Source: Pseudomonadota bacterium | GTDB lineage: Bacteria > Pseudomonadota > Gammaproteobacteria > Steroidobacterales > Steroidobacteraceae | NCBI GenBank assembly: GCA_021850555.1 | Contig: JAJZLX010000045.1 | Span: 1-51,319, forward strand | Direction of reading: 5' to 3' | DNA length: 51,319 nucleotides | Shown: in pieces, positions 1 through 10,608 of the stretch | How the letters are laid out: each line of letters starts with the position of its first letter | How positions within the stretch are numbered: the stretch's first letter is position 1 | Notes under the pieces: generated by a model | What the model was told of the DNA's origin: nothing | Seen by the model: the letters and a program-made list of their open reading frames with translations, nothing else | Database searches by the model: none | Made by a program: the position numbers and the translations under genes

Positions 1-278
1 GCCTTCAGGCCCCGGATGCGATCATCGACCGTGCCGAGGGCGCTCAGCACCAGCACCGGGGTGGTGAGGCCGGCCTCGCGCAGGTGTTGAATGATCGCCA
101 GGCCGTCCAGGTTCGGCAGCATCCGGGCGGGGACGATCAGGTCGAATCTGCCGGCGAGGGCGCGCGCGAGCCCGTCGCGACCGGTGGCGGCGTGGTCGGT
201 CGAGTAGCCGCTCTCGCGCAGTCCCTTGACGAGAAACTTGGCGGCTTCGATGTCGTCCTCTATGAGAAGGATGTGCAC
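1..278 (-). CDS. OmpR-family response regulator receiver domain, 5' part only, phosphoacceptor Asp missing
   Basis: The gene begins at a GTG (278-276) and runs off the left edge, so only about 92 residues of an N-terminal receiver domain are seen. The protein starts VHILLIEDDIEAAKFLVKGL, with the acidic pair typical of OmpR-type regulators. The beta-3 segment reads DLIVPARMLPNLDG where family members normally have DLIVLDRMLPGLDG, so the phosphorylated Asp is replaced by Ala and the preceding Leu by Pro. The following LSALGTVDDRIRGLKAG-type region is normal. An output domain, presumably a winged helix, would lie outside the window. No clear ribosome site precedes the GTG; a TTG nine bases upstream is an alternative. 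It is probably an atypical, phosphorylation-independent regulator, or a decaying gene. Confidence 0.8.
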   Translation of the reverse strand, partial: MHILLIEDDIEAAKFLVKGLRESGYSTDHAATGRDGLARALAGRFDLIVPARMLPNLDGLAIIQHLREAGLTTPVLVLSALGTVDDRIRGLK

Positions 279-420
279 GGCGGCCAAGGGTACAGCAGCC
301 GCAGCCCACACGCAGGGGGCGAGTCGCACCGGCCATCGCGCCGCGCCGCCCGCTACGCTCGGCCCGCTGCGCGGTCCGTGCGGGGCAGGGGCCTGCCTGG
401 CCGCCCGCCGCCGCGGCGGC

Positions 421-1692
421 TCATTCGGCGCTTTGCAGCCGGCCGATCAGGGTGCGCAGAAACACGCGGATGAAGCGCAGCTGGCAGGATACCGAGACCT
501 GCTCGAGCTGCGTGGCGCGCACCGTGGCGGTGCGCTTGGCCCCCGGGAGGTAGCTCGCCTCACCGAAGCAGTCACCCGTGCCGAGCACTGCGATCCGCCG
601 CCCATGGCGCTCGACGACACAGTGGCCCGACACCTGGATGTAGAACCGATCGTCGAGCTCGCCTTCCCGGACGATCTCCTCGCCTTCGGCGTAGTGCTGC
701 CAGGCGCTTGCCCGCAACACCTCGCGGACCTCGACGTGCGAGAACTCGTGGAAGAACTTCAGGCGCCGCAGCACTCCGAACTGCTCCTGCAGGTCGATGC
801 GGGGATTGCTCTGGCGCAGCCGCTGGTGCACCCGGGCGAGCTCGGCGGCGAGCTCCAGGCCGCTCCTCTGGCGCTTGGCCGGATCCTTCTGCAGTGCCGT
901 GACGACCACGGTCTCGAGCTCCTCGGACACTTCCCGGCGCAGCTTGTGCACCGGCGGCGGGGTGGCGTAGACGATCTGGTGCAGGAGCTTCTGCAGGTTG
1001 CCGCCGCGGAAGGGACGGGTGCCGGTGAGCAGCTCGTACATGACCGCGCCGAGGGAGTAGATGTCCGAGCGGGGGGTCAGCTCCAGGCTCTGCACCTGCT
1101 CCGGAGACATGTAGGACGGGCTGCCGGCGATGCCCTCGATCCGCGAGATATCGGCGTCCGAGACCAGTGCGATGCCGAAGTCGATGATGCGCACCTCGCC
1201 GTCCTGGGTGAGCAGGATGTTCGAGGGTTTGATGTCCCGATGGATCACGCCGCGCGTGTGCGCGTAATGCAGTGCCTTGGCGCACTTGAAGACGATCTCG
1301 ATGATGTCATCGAGAGGCAGCAGGTTGTCCGGGCGGCAGTACGTGGACAGCGTCCGTGCGTGGTGCACATACTCGGTGACGATGTAGCAGCGGCCGTTCT
1401 CCTCGCCGGCATCGAAGATGGGCAGCACATACGGATGCTGCAACATGCCGACGAGGTGCGCCTCGGAAAGGAACATCTTGCGCGCGGAGCGCAGGCGCTG
1501 AGCGTCCGCACCGGCGTCCATGTTGTAGACCTTGATCGCGACGTCGCGCCCGTAATAGGCATCGTGCGACAGGTAGACCACGCCGGTGCTGCCGCGGCCG
1601 ACTTCCTTGATCACCTCGTACTTGCCGATCCGTCGGGGGACGCTGCGCGCGGCGGCTTCGGGAGAGACGGCGGATCGAGAGGCTTGGGACAT
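421..1692 (-). CDS. Ser/Thr protein kinase with C-terminal cyclic-nucleotide-binding domain
   Basis: 423 residues. The N-terminal two thirds form a Hanks-type kinase: glycine loop GRGSTGVVY (about 32-40), VAIK lysine (K54), catalytic HRDIKPSN (151-158, an RD kinase), DFG (171-173), SPSYMSPEQ activation segment and SDIYSLG. All catalytic residues are present. From about residue 312 to the end there is a CRP/PKA-type cyclic-nucleotide-binding fold with the phosphate cassette FGEASYLPGAKRTATV. No transmembrane segment is visible, so it should be a soluble kinase gated by a nucleotide or other ligand. The ATG at 1692 was chosen because kinase homology starts 20 residues later; the open frame extends upstream but looks non-coding. 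It lies 119 bases downstream of thiL on the same strand and may have its own promoter. Confidence 0.9.
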   Translation of the reverse strand: MSQASRSAVSPEAAARSVPRRIGKYEVIKEVGRGSTGVVYLSHDAYYGRDVAIKVYNMDAGADAQRLRSARKMFLSEAHLVGMLQHPYVLPIFDAGEENGRCYIVTEYVHHARTLSTYCRPDNLLPLDDIIEIVFKCAKALHYAHTRGVIHRDIKPSNILLTQDGEVRIIDFGIALVSDADISRIEGIAGSPSYMSPEQVQSLELTPRSDIYSLGAVMYELLTGTRPFRGGNLQKLLHQIVYATPPPVHKLRREVSEELETVVVTALQKDPAKRQRSGLELAAELARVHQRLRQSNPRIDLQEQFGVLRRLKFFHEFSHVEVREVLRASAWQHYAEGEEIVREGELDDRFYIQVSGHCVVERHGRRIAVLGTGDCFGEASYLPGAKRTATVRATQLEQVSVSCQLRFIRVFLRTLIGRLQSAE

Positions 1693-1811
1693 GTCGCGCG
1701 GGCAATGACAGGGTGTGTCGCAGCATACGCCTCGCGCGCGCGGCGGGGCTGTGATACGCCCCCAAGAATTGGCCGCGCCCGGCGGGCGGGGCGATTTCAC
1801 ATAAATCCGAC

Positions 1812-2780
1812 TCAGGCCGGGCGTGAGAAGTGATCGTATCCTGAATGGGCGAGCTTCACGGCCACGCCATCGCGCACGACATCGGTGCCCGGCGCCTCCC
1901 GCAGGGTGCCGATGCGTGTGTAGCCCCAGCGCTCCGGCGGCATTTGTGTCAACAGGCGCTCGAGCTGCCCCGGGGCGACGGTGAAGCACAGCTCGTAATC
2001 ATCGCCGCCCGTCAATGCGAGCTCATGGGCGCGCTCGGCACCCGCCGCCCGCACCAATGGCTGCGAGAGCGGCAGGTCGTCATAGGAGATCTGCGCGCCG
2101 CAGCCGCTGGCCGCGGCGAGCTTGCCGGCATCCCCCAGCAGTCCGTCCGATACGTCGATGCACGCGCTCGCGTACTCTCGCAGGCGCTCGCCGAGCTGCA
2201 TCCGGGGAGTGGGGAACAGAAACCGCTCGCGCAGGTACTGCCCCCCCTGGGACTCGGGCCAGCGGCCCTGCTCGAGGGCGAGGCCCGCTGCCGCATCGCC
2301 GGGCGTTCCCGTGACGAACAGGGCATCCCCGGGCCTGCCGCCCGAGCGCAGCATGGCCGGTCCCGACACGTGGCCCAGAACCTGCACCGTGACGCAGAGC
2401 GGCCCCCGCGTCGTGTCCCCGCCCACCAGGGCTACGCCATGAAGGCTGGCGAGCCGGGCGAAACCGGCCGTGAACTGCGACAGCCACGCCTCGTCGGCTT
2501 CGGGCAGAGTCAGGGCCAGCAGGGCCCAGGCGGCCCGCGCCCCCATGGCGGCCAGATCGCTCAGGTTGACGGCAAGCGCGCGATAGCCGATGGAGGCCGG
2601 CGGCGCGCCGTGCGGGAAATGCACCCCGTCGACCAGGGTATCCATGGCCGCGACCAGGTGTTGTCCCGGCGGACACTCGAGCAGGGCGGCATCATCACCC
2701 ACGCCGAGGCGCACGTCTTCCCGCGTGACGCCGCAGTGGCTGAAATACCGCTCGATCAGGCCGAATTCCGACAGCGACAT
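1812..2780 (-). CDS. thiL: Thiamine-monophosphate kinase
   Basis: 322 residues, the usual length. ThiL phosphorylates thiamine monophosphate with ATP to give thiamine pyrophosphate, the last step of the pathway. Motifs seen are GVGDDAAL near residue 27, MDTLVDGVHF near 46, GGDTTRGP in the middle and IDVSDGLLGD, the metal- and nucleotide-binding segments of the PurM/ThiL fold. The ATG at 2780 follows 37 bases after the nusB stop. NusB followed by ThiL is a common gammaproteobacterial order; the usual next gene, pgpA, is absent and the kinase gene stands there instead. Confidence 0.95.
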   Translation of the reverse strand: MSLSEFGLIERYFSHCGVTREDVRLGVGDDAALLECPPGQHLVAAMDTLVDGVHFPHGAPPASIGYRALAVNLSDLAAMGARAAWALLALTLPEADEAWLSQFTAGFARLASLHGVALVGGDTTRGPLCVTVQVLGHVSGPAMLRSGGRPGDALFVTGTPGDAAAGLALEQGRWPESQGGQYLRERFLFPTPRMQLGERLREYASACIDVSDGLLGDAGKLAAASGCGAQISYDDLPLSQPLVRAAGAERAHELALTGGDDYELCFTVAPGQLERLLTQMPPERWGYTRIGTLREAPGTDVVRDGVAVKLAHSGYDHFSRPA

Positions 2781-2817
2781 GCCCGCGTGCCTCCAGACTT
2801 TGAGCGGCCTCGCGTCC

Positions 2818-3261
2818 TCAGTGCTCGCCGGACCTGAGCTCGCGCGCCGCCCGGTCCAACACCGCGTTGACGTATTTGTGGCCGTCGGTCGCTCCGAATC
2901 GCTTGGTCAGCGCCACCGCTTCGTTGATTGCGACGCGATAGGGCACTTCGGGGCGGGCCGAAAGCTCGTACAAGCCGATCAGCAGGATGGCATGCTCGAT
3001 CGGATCGAGCTGTGCGGGGGGGCGGTCGATCCAGGTAGCGAGCTGCGCATCGAGCGCCGTGTGCGAGCGCGAGATGGCCTCGACCAGCTCACGAAAGTAC
3101 TCCTGGTCGGCGCGCACCATGTCCTCGGCGCCGGCGAACTCCTGTACCAGATCCTGCCACGGGCATTCGTTGATCTGCCAGCGATACAGCGCCTGCAGCG
3201 CAAGCTTGCGCGCCACGGATCTCTGGCGCGAGAGCTGCCGGAGCGAAGGTTGCGCGGCCAT
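2818..3261 (-). CDS. nusB: Transcription antitermination factor NusB
   Basis: 147 residues, normal for NusB. The protein binds boxA RNA with S10 (NusE) in rRNA antitermination. Typical features are the N-terminal RSVARKLALQALYRW helix, the central LDPIEHAILLIGLYEL and the C-terminal VAINEAVALTKRFGATDGHKYVNAVLD segment with the invariant KFVNAVLD-like end. The start ATG (3261-3259) overlaps the ribH stop by one base (TGATG), so the two are translationally coupled in the rib operon. Confidence 0.96.
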   Translation of the reverse strand: MAAQPSLRQLSRQRSVARKLALQALYRWQINECPWQDLVQEFAGAEDMVRADQEYFRELVEAISRSHTALDAQLATWIDRPPAQLDPIEHAILLIGLYELSARPEVPYRVAINEAVALTKRFGATDGHKYVNAVLDRAARELRSGEH

Positions 3262-3737
3262 CAGGTCCCGAGCCGCGCCATGAGAGCGGCCATCTCGAGC
3301 GCCGCCTCCATCGCCTCGCCGCCTTTGTTGCCGGCGCCCACCGCCGCGCGCTCGATCGCCTGCTCCACCGTGTCCACGGTGAGCACGCCAAAAATCACCG
3401 GCACGCCGCTCTCGAGACCCGCCTGCTGCAATCCCCGCGCACACTCGCCCGCGACATACTCGAAGTGTGGCGTGCCGCCTCGGATTACGCAGCCGAGCGC
3501 GATCACCGCATCGTAGCGGCCGCAGACGGCGAGCCTGCGGGCGACCACGGGCAGCTCGAAAGCGCCCGGAACGCGGGCAACCAGCAGGTCTTCCGCCGCT
3601 CCGCCCCGCTCCAGCCAGACGCTCGTGGCGCCCTTGAGGAGGCTCGCGACGATGAAATCGTTGAAACGTGCGGCAACGATCGCGACCTTGCGACCACCTG
3701 CGGCGATCTCCCCTTCCACCAAGCGCGGTACGCTCAA
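3261..3737 (-). CDS. ribH: 6,7-dimethyl-8-ribityllumazine synthase
   Basis: 158 residues. RibH condenses 5-amino-6-ribitylamino-uracil with 3,4-dihydroxy-2-butanone 4-phosphate. Recognisable segments are VAIVAARFNDFIV near residue 18, VPGAFELPVVAR, ALGCVIRGGTPHFEYVA (with the conserved catalytic His region) and PVIFGVLTVDTVEQAIERA. It overlaps the end of ribBA by four bases and is followed by nusB with a one-base overlap, so it belongs to one operon. Nothing is missing. Confidence 0.96.
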   Translation of the reverse strand: MSVPRLVEGEIAAGGRKVAIVAARFNDFIVASLLKGATSVWLERGGAAEDLLVARVPGAFELPVVARRLAVCGRYDAVIALGCVIRGGTPHFEYVAGECARGLQQAGLESGVPVIFGVLTVDTVEQAIERAAVGAGNKGGEAMEAALEMAALMARLGT

Positions 3738-4906
3738 GCGTTTTCTCCAACGTAGCTGTGGATCTCCAGGCCGAATGCGGCGATCCCGTGAATCTGCTTG
3801 GGAGCGGACAACACACGCATGCGCTTGACGCCCAGGTCCTTGAGGATCTGGGCGCCGATACCGAAGGTCTTGAGCACCTCGCCATCGCGCCGCGCCAGCC
3901 GGGAGGAGCCGGCGTCGGGCTCCGCCGGCAGCGACAGTCCCCGCACCGAGTCGAGCAGGTCCTCCGGGGACTCCCGCTCGCGCAGAAGCACGATCACGCC
4001 GCTGCCGGCGCTGGCGACACGCTCCATGGCGGCGCGCAGGGTCCAGGCGAGGGGATCGGCCCGGATACCGAGCAGGTCGCGCAGGGGATCGGCCACATGC
4101 ACCCGGACCAGCGGCGGCTCGCCTCCGGCGAGGCTCCCCTTGACGAGCGCCAGATGCACCTCCTGGCTGACCCGGTCCTGGTAGGAATAGAGACGGAACT
4201 CGCCGAGCTCGGTGTGCACGAGCTGCTCGCTGACGCGCTCGACCGAGCGCTCGTTGCGCAGGCGGTAGCGGATCAGGTCGGCGATGGTCCCGATCTTCAG
4301 CCCATGTCGGGCAGCGAAGGTCTGCAGCTCCGCCCGGCGGGCCATCGTCCCGTCATCGTTCATCACCTCGCAGATCACACCGGCCGGAGCCAGCCCGGCG
4401 AGCCGGCAGAGGTCCACGGCAGCCTCGGTGTGGCCAGTGCGCACCAATACCCCACCGGAGCGCGAGCGAAGCGGAAAAATGTGTCCAGGCCGCGCAAAAT
4501 CGGCCGGCTTGGCGTTCGGGTGGGCCAGTGCCCGGATGGTCGCAGCCCGATCCTGAGAAGACACCCCCGTCGTCGTCCCGGCGATGAGATCGACCGACAC
4601 AGTAAATGCCGTTCGATGCGCTTCGCTGTTGTTCGCGACCATTTGCGGCAGGTCGAGATTCGAAAGCCGATCTCCTTCCATAGGCACGCAAATGATGCCG
4701 CTGGCATGACGGATCATGAAGGCCACGGCCTCGGGCGTGGCGAGCTCGGCGGCCATGATCAGGTCGCCCTCGTTCTCGCGATCCTCATCATCCATGATGA
4801 CCACCATCCGGCCGGCCTTGAGGTCCTGGAGAATCTCTTCGATGGAATTCAGGCCCGTGGGGCGTTCCGGCGGAGCCTTGCCGGAGAGGGGAAGCACTTT
4901 GGACAT
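3734..4906 (-). CDS. ribBA: 3,4-dihydroxy-2-butanone 4-phosphate synthase with degenerate GTP cyclohydrolase II domain (RibBX type)
   Basis: 390 residues. Residues 20 to about 215 form a complete DHBP synthase: DDEDRENEGDLIMAAE, the MIRHASGIICVPM strand, RPGHIFPLRSRSGGVL, RTGHTEAAVDL and EVMNDDGTMAR. The C-terminal part aligns with the RibA fold (start LVRVHVADPLRDLLG, end TFGIGAQILKDLGVKRMR) but has no CLTGDxxxSxxCDCG-type zinc motif and no RQEGRGIGL motif. GTP cyclohydrolase II activity is therefore unlikely and a separate ribA should exist elsewhere. Annotation pipelines often label such proteins bifunctional. A TATACT -10-like box lies about 30 bases upstream of the ATG, so a secondary promoter is possible. 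Confidence 0.93.
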   Translation of the reverse strand: MSKVLPLSGKAPPERPTGLNSIEEILQDLKAGRMVVIMDDEDRENEGDLIMAAELATPEAVAFMIRHASGIICVPMEGDRLSNLDLPQMVANNSEAHRTAFTVSVDLIAGTTTGVSSQDRAATIRALAHPNAKPADFARPGHIFPLRSRSGGVLVRTGHTEAAVDLCRLAGLAPAGVICEVMNDDGTMARRAELQTFAARHGLKIGTIADLIRYRLRNERSVERVSEQLVHTELGEFRLYSYQDRVSQEVHLALVKGSLAGGEPPLVRVHVADPLRDLLGIRADPLAWTLRAAMERVASAGSGVIVLLRERESPEDLLDSVRGLSLPAEPDAGSSRLARRDGEVLKTFGIGAQILKDLGVKRMRVLSAPKQIHGIAAFGLEIHSYVGENA

Positions 4907-4994
4907 GGGCGGGCGCCTGGTGCGTGGGGCCCATTAGTATACCGGGGCTTGCCCGGACACAGCTGCCCGGACTTGCGCACCGGCGCCGCTGCCC

Positions 4995-5606
4995 TCAGCT
5001 GTGCGCAATATCCCGATCCGCGCAGAGCAGCCGCTCCGCATAGCGTGCCATCTGATCGACCTCGATGTTGACGCGCGTGCCCACAGCGAGCACGCCGAGC
5101 GTCGTCACCTGCTGCGTATGCGGGATGAGGTTGACGCCGAAGAGCTCATCGCGCACCTCGTTGACGGTCAGGCTGACCCCATCGACCGCCACGGAGCCTT
5201 TTCGGGCGATGTAGCGCGCGAGCTGCGCCGAAACGGTCATCTCGATGCGGCTCGAGCGAGCGTCCTCGCGGATCCCGACGACCTGACCCACGCCGTCGAC
5301 GTGGCCCGAGACCAGATGCCCGCCCAGCGGGTCGCCGACTCTGAGCGAGGGCTCCAGATTGACTCGCGAGCCGACCCTGAGCTCCCCGAGCGTGGTGAGC
5401 GAGAGCGTCTCGCGCGACACATCCGCCGCAAAAGCGCGGTCCTGGAACTGCACCACGGTCAGGCAACAGCCCTGCACACAGATGCTGTCGCCGATGCGCA
5501 TCCCGGCCGGGTCGAGCCGGTCGAAGGCGAACACCATGCGCACATCCCCGCCGCGCGCCTCGCTCCCCGTCAGCCTGCCGACATCTTGAACGATACCCGT
5601 GAACAT
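4995..5606 (-). CDS. ribE: Riboflavin synthase, alpha subunit
   Basis: 203 residues. The enzyme dismutates two ribityllumazine molecules into riboflavin. The N-terminus MFTGIVQDVG is the family signature. Two lumazine-binding repeats follow, each with an internal GD(S)ICVQGCCLTV or GSVAVDGVSLTV strand, plus GGHLVSGHVDG at their junction. A GAGAGG ribosome site sits seven bases before the ATG. It lies between ribD and ribBA in the rib operon with short gaps of 39 and 88 bases. Confidence 0.96.
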   Translation of the reverse strand: MFTGIVQDVGRLTGSEARGGDVRMVFAFDRLDPAGMRIGDSICVQGCCLTVVQFQDRAFAADVSRETLSLTTLGELRVGSRVNLEPSLRVGDPLGGHLVSGHVDGVGQVVGIREDARSSRIEMTVSAQLARYIARKGSVAVDGVSLTVNEVRDELFGVNLIPHTQQVTTLGVLAVGTRVNIEVDQMARYAERLLCADRDIAHS

Positions 5607-5645
5607 CCGATACCTCTCCGGCCCACACCCGTCACGGGCCGCAAA

Positions 5646-6803
5646 CTACAGAGCCGCAACGCCATTGCCATGATTCGGCCGCAGCCGCAGGCGCAGATCC
5701 TCACCGATCCGGACGAACTCCATGATGACGAACCCCGGCGCCTGGCGCAGCTCGCGGATTTCCTCCAGGTCCAGAAGCGGCCGCGCCTGCGGACCGAGCA
5801 ACTTCGGCGCAACGTACAACAGCAGCTCATCGGCCAGGGATTGCTGCAGAAACGCGCCGGCGAGCGTCGCTCCCGCCTCGACCCACAGCTCGTTGACCTC
5901 CTGCCGGCCGAGCCGATCCAGCACATCGGACAGCCGTGGCCTGCCGCTCGCATCCGCCGCCATCACCTCGACCGCCGCATGCTCCATGAGGCGCCTGCGC
6001 TTGAGGTCGACATCGCCGTCGCGACCGGTCGCAGGCTCCGACGTCAGGATCAGCACGGCGCCGCCGGTTGAGAAAATCCGCGCGTCCGGCGGCGTTCGCA
6101 GCCTTGAATCGAGCACCACGCGCAAAGGCTTGGGTCGCGGACCCGAGGGCGGCTCGGGCAGCCGCACATCGAGCCGGGGGTCATCCGACAGCATCGTACC
6201 GATGCCGGTCAGAATGGCGCAGCTGCGCGCTCTCCAGTGCTGCACGTCCTCCCGGGCCGCCTCGCCGGTGATCCACTGACTGGCCCCGTTGGCGAGCGCC
6301 GTTCGGCCATCCAGGCTCATGGCGAGCTTCAGCCGGACCCAGGGCCTGCCGGTACGCATGCGTTTGAGAAATCCCGGGTTGAGCTCAGCGGCTTCCCGCT
6401 CGAGCAGGCCCGAAGCGACCTGAATTCCTGCGTTGCGCAGGATTTGCGCCCCTCGCCCATTGACCCTCGGATTCGGATCCGCGACGGCGAACACGACACG
6501 CGCCACGTGCGCGGCGATCAACGCATCCGCGCACGGCGGGGTTCGCCCATGATGGCTGCACGGCTCGAGCGTCACGTACACCGTTGCCCCGGCCGCCTCG
6601 GGTCCGGCCGCGCGCAGCGCATGAATCTCCGCATGCGGCTCGCCGGCGCGCTCATGCCAGCCCTCGCCCACGATCCGCTCGCCCCGCGCGATCACACATC
6701 CCACCCGGGGGTTGGGATGAGTCGTCGTGAGCCCTTTCCCGGCCAACGCCACCGCACGCGCCATCGCGGCGCGGTCGAATTCCGAAAACGGCCCTGAGGT
6801 CAC
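5646..6803 (-). CDS. ribD: Bifunctional diaminohydroxyphosphoribosylaminopyrimidine deaminase / 5-amino-6-(5-phosphoribosylamino)uracil reductase
   Basis: 385 residues. The N-terminal deaminase has the zinc ligands in PHAEIHAL (H57) and [17 protein letters not shown] (C82, C91). The reductase half from about 150 has [21 protein letters not shown], then [16 protein letters not shown] and a C-terminal [27 protein letters not shown]. The start is a GTG whose bases overlap the nrdR stop as GTGA, a four-base coupling. The protein carries out the second and third steps of riboflavin synthesis. Confidence 0.96.
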   Translation of the reverse strand: MTSGPFSEFDRAAMARAVALAGKGLTTTHPNPRVGCVIARGERIVGEGWHERAGEPHAEIHALRAAGPEAAGATVYVTLEPCSHHGRTPPCADALIAAHVARVVFAVADPNPRVNGRGAQILRNAGIQVASGLLEREAAELNPGFLKRMRTGRPWVRLKLAMSLDGRTALANGASQWITGEAAREDVQHWRARSCAILTGIGTMLSDDPRLDVRLPEPPSGPRPKPLRVVLDSRLRTPPDARIFSTGGAVLILTSEPATGRDGDVDLKRRRLMEHAAVEVMAADASGRPRLSDVLDRLGRQEVNELWVEAGATLAGAFLQQSLADELLLYVAPKLLGPQARPLLDLEEIRELRQAPGFVIMEFVRIGEDLRLRLRPNHGNGVAAL

Positions 6804-7378
6804 GGGTCTTCCCCCTCGTTCCGCCCGGGTGGCTTCCCTGGTGGGGGCTCGGCCGGCAGCAGCGACAGCTGGCCCCGATCCGCCGCGGACCCGGCGGCCG
6901 GCCGATGCACGCGCGGCCGGCTGTCACGGCGGGTACGGAGCTTGCGGATCTCGTCGTGGAAGGCCTCGACATCCTCGAAATGCCGATACACGGAGGCGAA
7001 GCGGACGTAGGCCACCTCGTCGAGCTGGCGCAGCTCGTCCATGACCAGCTCGCCGAGCACGCTCGAGGAGATCTCCCGCTCCCCGAGGGTGCGGGCACGG
7101 TGGACGATGCGGCTTACCGCCTCATCGAGCGCTTCGCGCGGCACCGGGCGCTTCTCCAACGCCTTTTCCATGCCGGCGCGCAACTTCGCCTCATCGAATG
7201 GCTCGCGGCTGCGGTCACCCTTGACGACCACGGGCATCACGAGCTCCGCGGTCTCGAAGGTCGTAAACCGCTCGCTGCAGGCCAGACACTCCCGGCGGCG
7301 GCGGATCTGACGGCCCTCGCCGGCCAGCCGGGAATCAGTGACCTTCGTCTCGAGGTGCCCGCAGAACGGACACTTCAT
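6800..7378 (-). CDS. nrdR: Transcriptional repressor NrdR
   Basis: 192 residues. NrdR represses ribonucleotide reductase genes and senses dATP/ATP. A zinc ribbon with Cys3, Cys6, Cys31 and Cys34 opens the protein ([15 protein letters not shown]), followed by an ATP-cone ([20 protein letters not shown], then [19 protein letters not shown]). The final 35 or so residues are a Pro/Gly/Arg-rich tail, making it somewhat longer than most NrdR proteins of about 150-170. It lies 24 bases after glyA and overlaps ribD by four bases. Confidence 0.95.
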   Translation of the reverse strand: MKCPFCGHLETKVTDSRLAGEGRQIRRRRECLACSERFTTFETAELVMPVVVKGDRSREPFDEAKLRAGMEKALEKRPVPREALDEAVSRIVHRARTLGEREISSSVLGELVMDELRQLDEVAYVRFASVYRHFEDVEAFHDEIRKLRTRRDSRPRVHRPAAGSAADRGQLSLLPAEPPPGKPPGRNEGEDP

Positions 7379-7402
7379 GGTCAGCCTGCGGCCCCGGCCG
7401 TT

Positions 7403-8662
7403 TTACGAGACCGAGTACACCGGAAAGCGGCGGCAGAGCTCGATCGCCTCCGCCCGCGCGCGCGCGATCGCCTGCTCGGAGCCTGCGGCATCGAGCACAT
7501 CGGCGATGAGGTCGGCGACCTGCTCGACCTCGGCCACCTTGAATCCGCGCGTGGTGGCCGCCGGAGTGCCGATGCGCAGACCGCTGCTGATCGCGGGCGG
7601 GCGCGGATCGTTGGGCACCGCGTTCTTGTTGACCGTGATATTGGCCTGGCCGAGCGCCGCATCGGCCTCCTTGCCCGTGATCTCGCGGCCGATCAGGCTC
7701 AGCAGGAACAGGTGGTTGTCGGTGCCGCCGGATACGACATCGTAGCCGCGGCGGGCAAACCGCGCAGCCATGGCGCGCGCGTTGGCGAGCACTTGGCGCT
7801 GGTAGTCCGCGAACTGCGGCTGCAGCGCCTCGAGCAGGGCAACGGCTTTGGCCGCGATCACGTGCATCAGGGGTCCGCCCTGGGTGCCGGGGAAAACCAG
7901 CGAGTTGAGCTTCTTGTGAATTTCCGGGTTGTCGCGCGCGAGAATCATTCCGCCCCGCGGCCCGCGCAACGTCTTGTGCGTCGTGGTAGTGACTACGTCG
8001 GCATAGGGCAAGGGGCTCGGGTAGATGCCCGTCGCGACCAGGCCGGCCACATGCGCCATATCGACCACGAAATATGCGCCGACGCTCTTGGCGATCTGCG
8101 CGAAGCGTGCCCAGTCGATCACGCGCGAGTAGGCCGAGAAGCCCGCGATGATCATCTTCGGCCGGTGCTCCTGCGCCAGGCGCTCGACCTGCTCGTAGTC
8201 GATCTCACCGGTATCCGGGCGGATGCCGTACTGCGCGGCCTGGAAGAATTTGCCCGAAAAATTGACCCGGGCGCCATGAGTGAGGTGCCCCCCGTGATCG
8301 AGGCTCATCCCGAGGATGGGATCGCCCGGCTGCACCAGCGCGAAGTAGGCTGCGGCATTGGCCTGCGAGCCGGAGTGCGGCTGCACATTGGCGTAGGCGG
8401 CGCCGAAGAGCTTCTTCGCCCGATCGATGGCCAGCTGCTCGGCAATATCGACGAACTCGCAGCCGCCGTAGTAGCGCCTGCCCGGGTAGCCTTCCGCATA
8501 TTTGTTCGTGAGTACCGAGCCTTGTGCCTCGAGCACGCGGGGACTCGCGTAGTTCTCCGAGGCGATGAGCTCGATGTGGTCCTCCTGCCGGCGGCGCTCG
8601 CCCTCGATCGCCTGGGCCAGCTCCGGGTCGAAGCTTCGAATGTCCTGGGTGTTTGACAGCAT
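7403..8662 (-). CDS. glyA: Serine hydroxymethyltransferase
   Basis: 419 residues. The PLP enzyme interconverts serine and glycine and loads one-carbon units on tetrahydrofolate. Hallmarks are [68 protein letters not shown] and the PLP lysine segment [16 protein letters not shown]. The ATG at 8662 has a GGAGG site seven bases upstream, which excludes the longer in-frame extension. It is the first gene of the glyA-nrdR-rib-nusB-thiL block. Confidence 0.97.
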   Translation of the reverse strand: MLSNTQDIRSFDPELAQAIEGERRRQEDHIELIASENYASPRVLEAQGSVLTNKYAEGYPGRRYYGGCEFVDIAEQLAIDRAKKLFGAAYANVQPHSGSQANAAAYFALVQPGDPILGMSLDHGGHLTHGARVNFSGKFFQAAQYGIRPDTGEIDYEQVERLAQEHRPKMIIAGFSAYSRVIDWARFAQIAKSVGAYFVVDMAHVAGLVATGIYPSPLPYADVVTTTTHKTLRGPRGGMILARDNPEIHKKLNSLVFPGTQGGPLMHVIAAKAVALLEALQPQFADYQRQVLANARAMAARFARRGYDVVSGGTDNHLFLLSLIGREITGKEADAALGQANITVNKNAVPNDPRPPAISSGLRIGTPAATTRGFKVAEVEQVADLIADVLDAAGSEQAIARARAEAIELCRRFPVYSVS

Positions 8663-8840
8663 GCGGGGCCTCCGATGGGCGTTGGGGGGCGCGGATTGTA
8701 CCGGGCGGGAACAGGCGGCAATTGTACCGAAGCGTCCGCCGGCGAGCAGAATCTCGACCGGCGCGAGCACTGCCCAAGCCGGGCGGTCTCGCCCATAATG
8801 CCCGCCGCCCCCAATCCTTCGTTTCAGTCCCCGAGATCCC
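8663..8840. promoter_or_regulatory. Divergent glyA/ettA intergenic region with a duplicated ATTGTACCG motif
   Basis: The 178-base divergent gap carries two copies of ATTGTACCG at 8695-8703 and 8721-8729, 26 bases apart. On the minus strand each gives a TACAAT, a good sigma-70 -10 box for glyA; the nearer one would leave a 5' leader of about 26 bases with the GGAGG site. On the plus strand CATAAT at 8794-8799 is a candidate -10 for ettA. No convincing -35 boxes were found for either gene. The repeat could equally be a regulator site. Confidence 0.4.
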
Positions 8841-10514
<1,674 letters not shown>

Positions 10515-10608
10515 GCGCCCGCCGCCAGCGGATAGGCGCGAGGGCGGCTTGAAAATCGGCTATAGTGGCAGGCTGGGGTGGGCATACACCATCAACAACC
10601 GCCACACC

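Noticed and set aside
226..1833. Plus-strand frame opposite the kinase gene
   Set aside because: The kinase on the other strand has all motifs; this frame has none.
4907..4994. FMN riboswitch before ribBA
   Set aside because: The gap is only 88 bases and lacks the conserved RFN element; only a TATACT box was seen.
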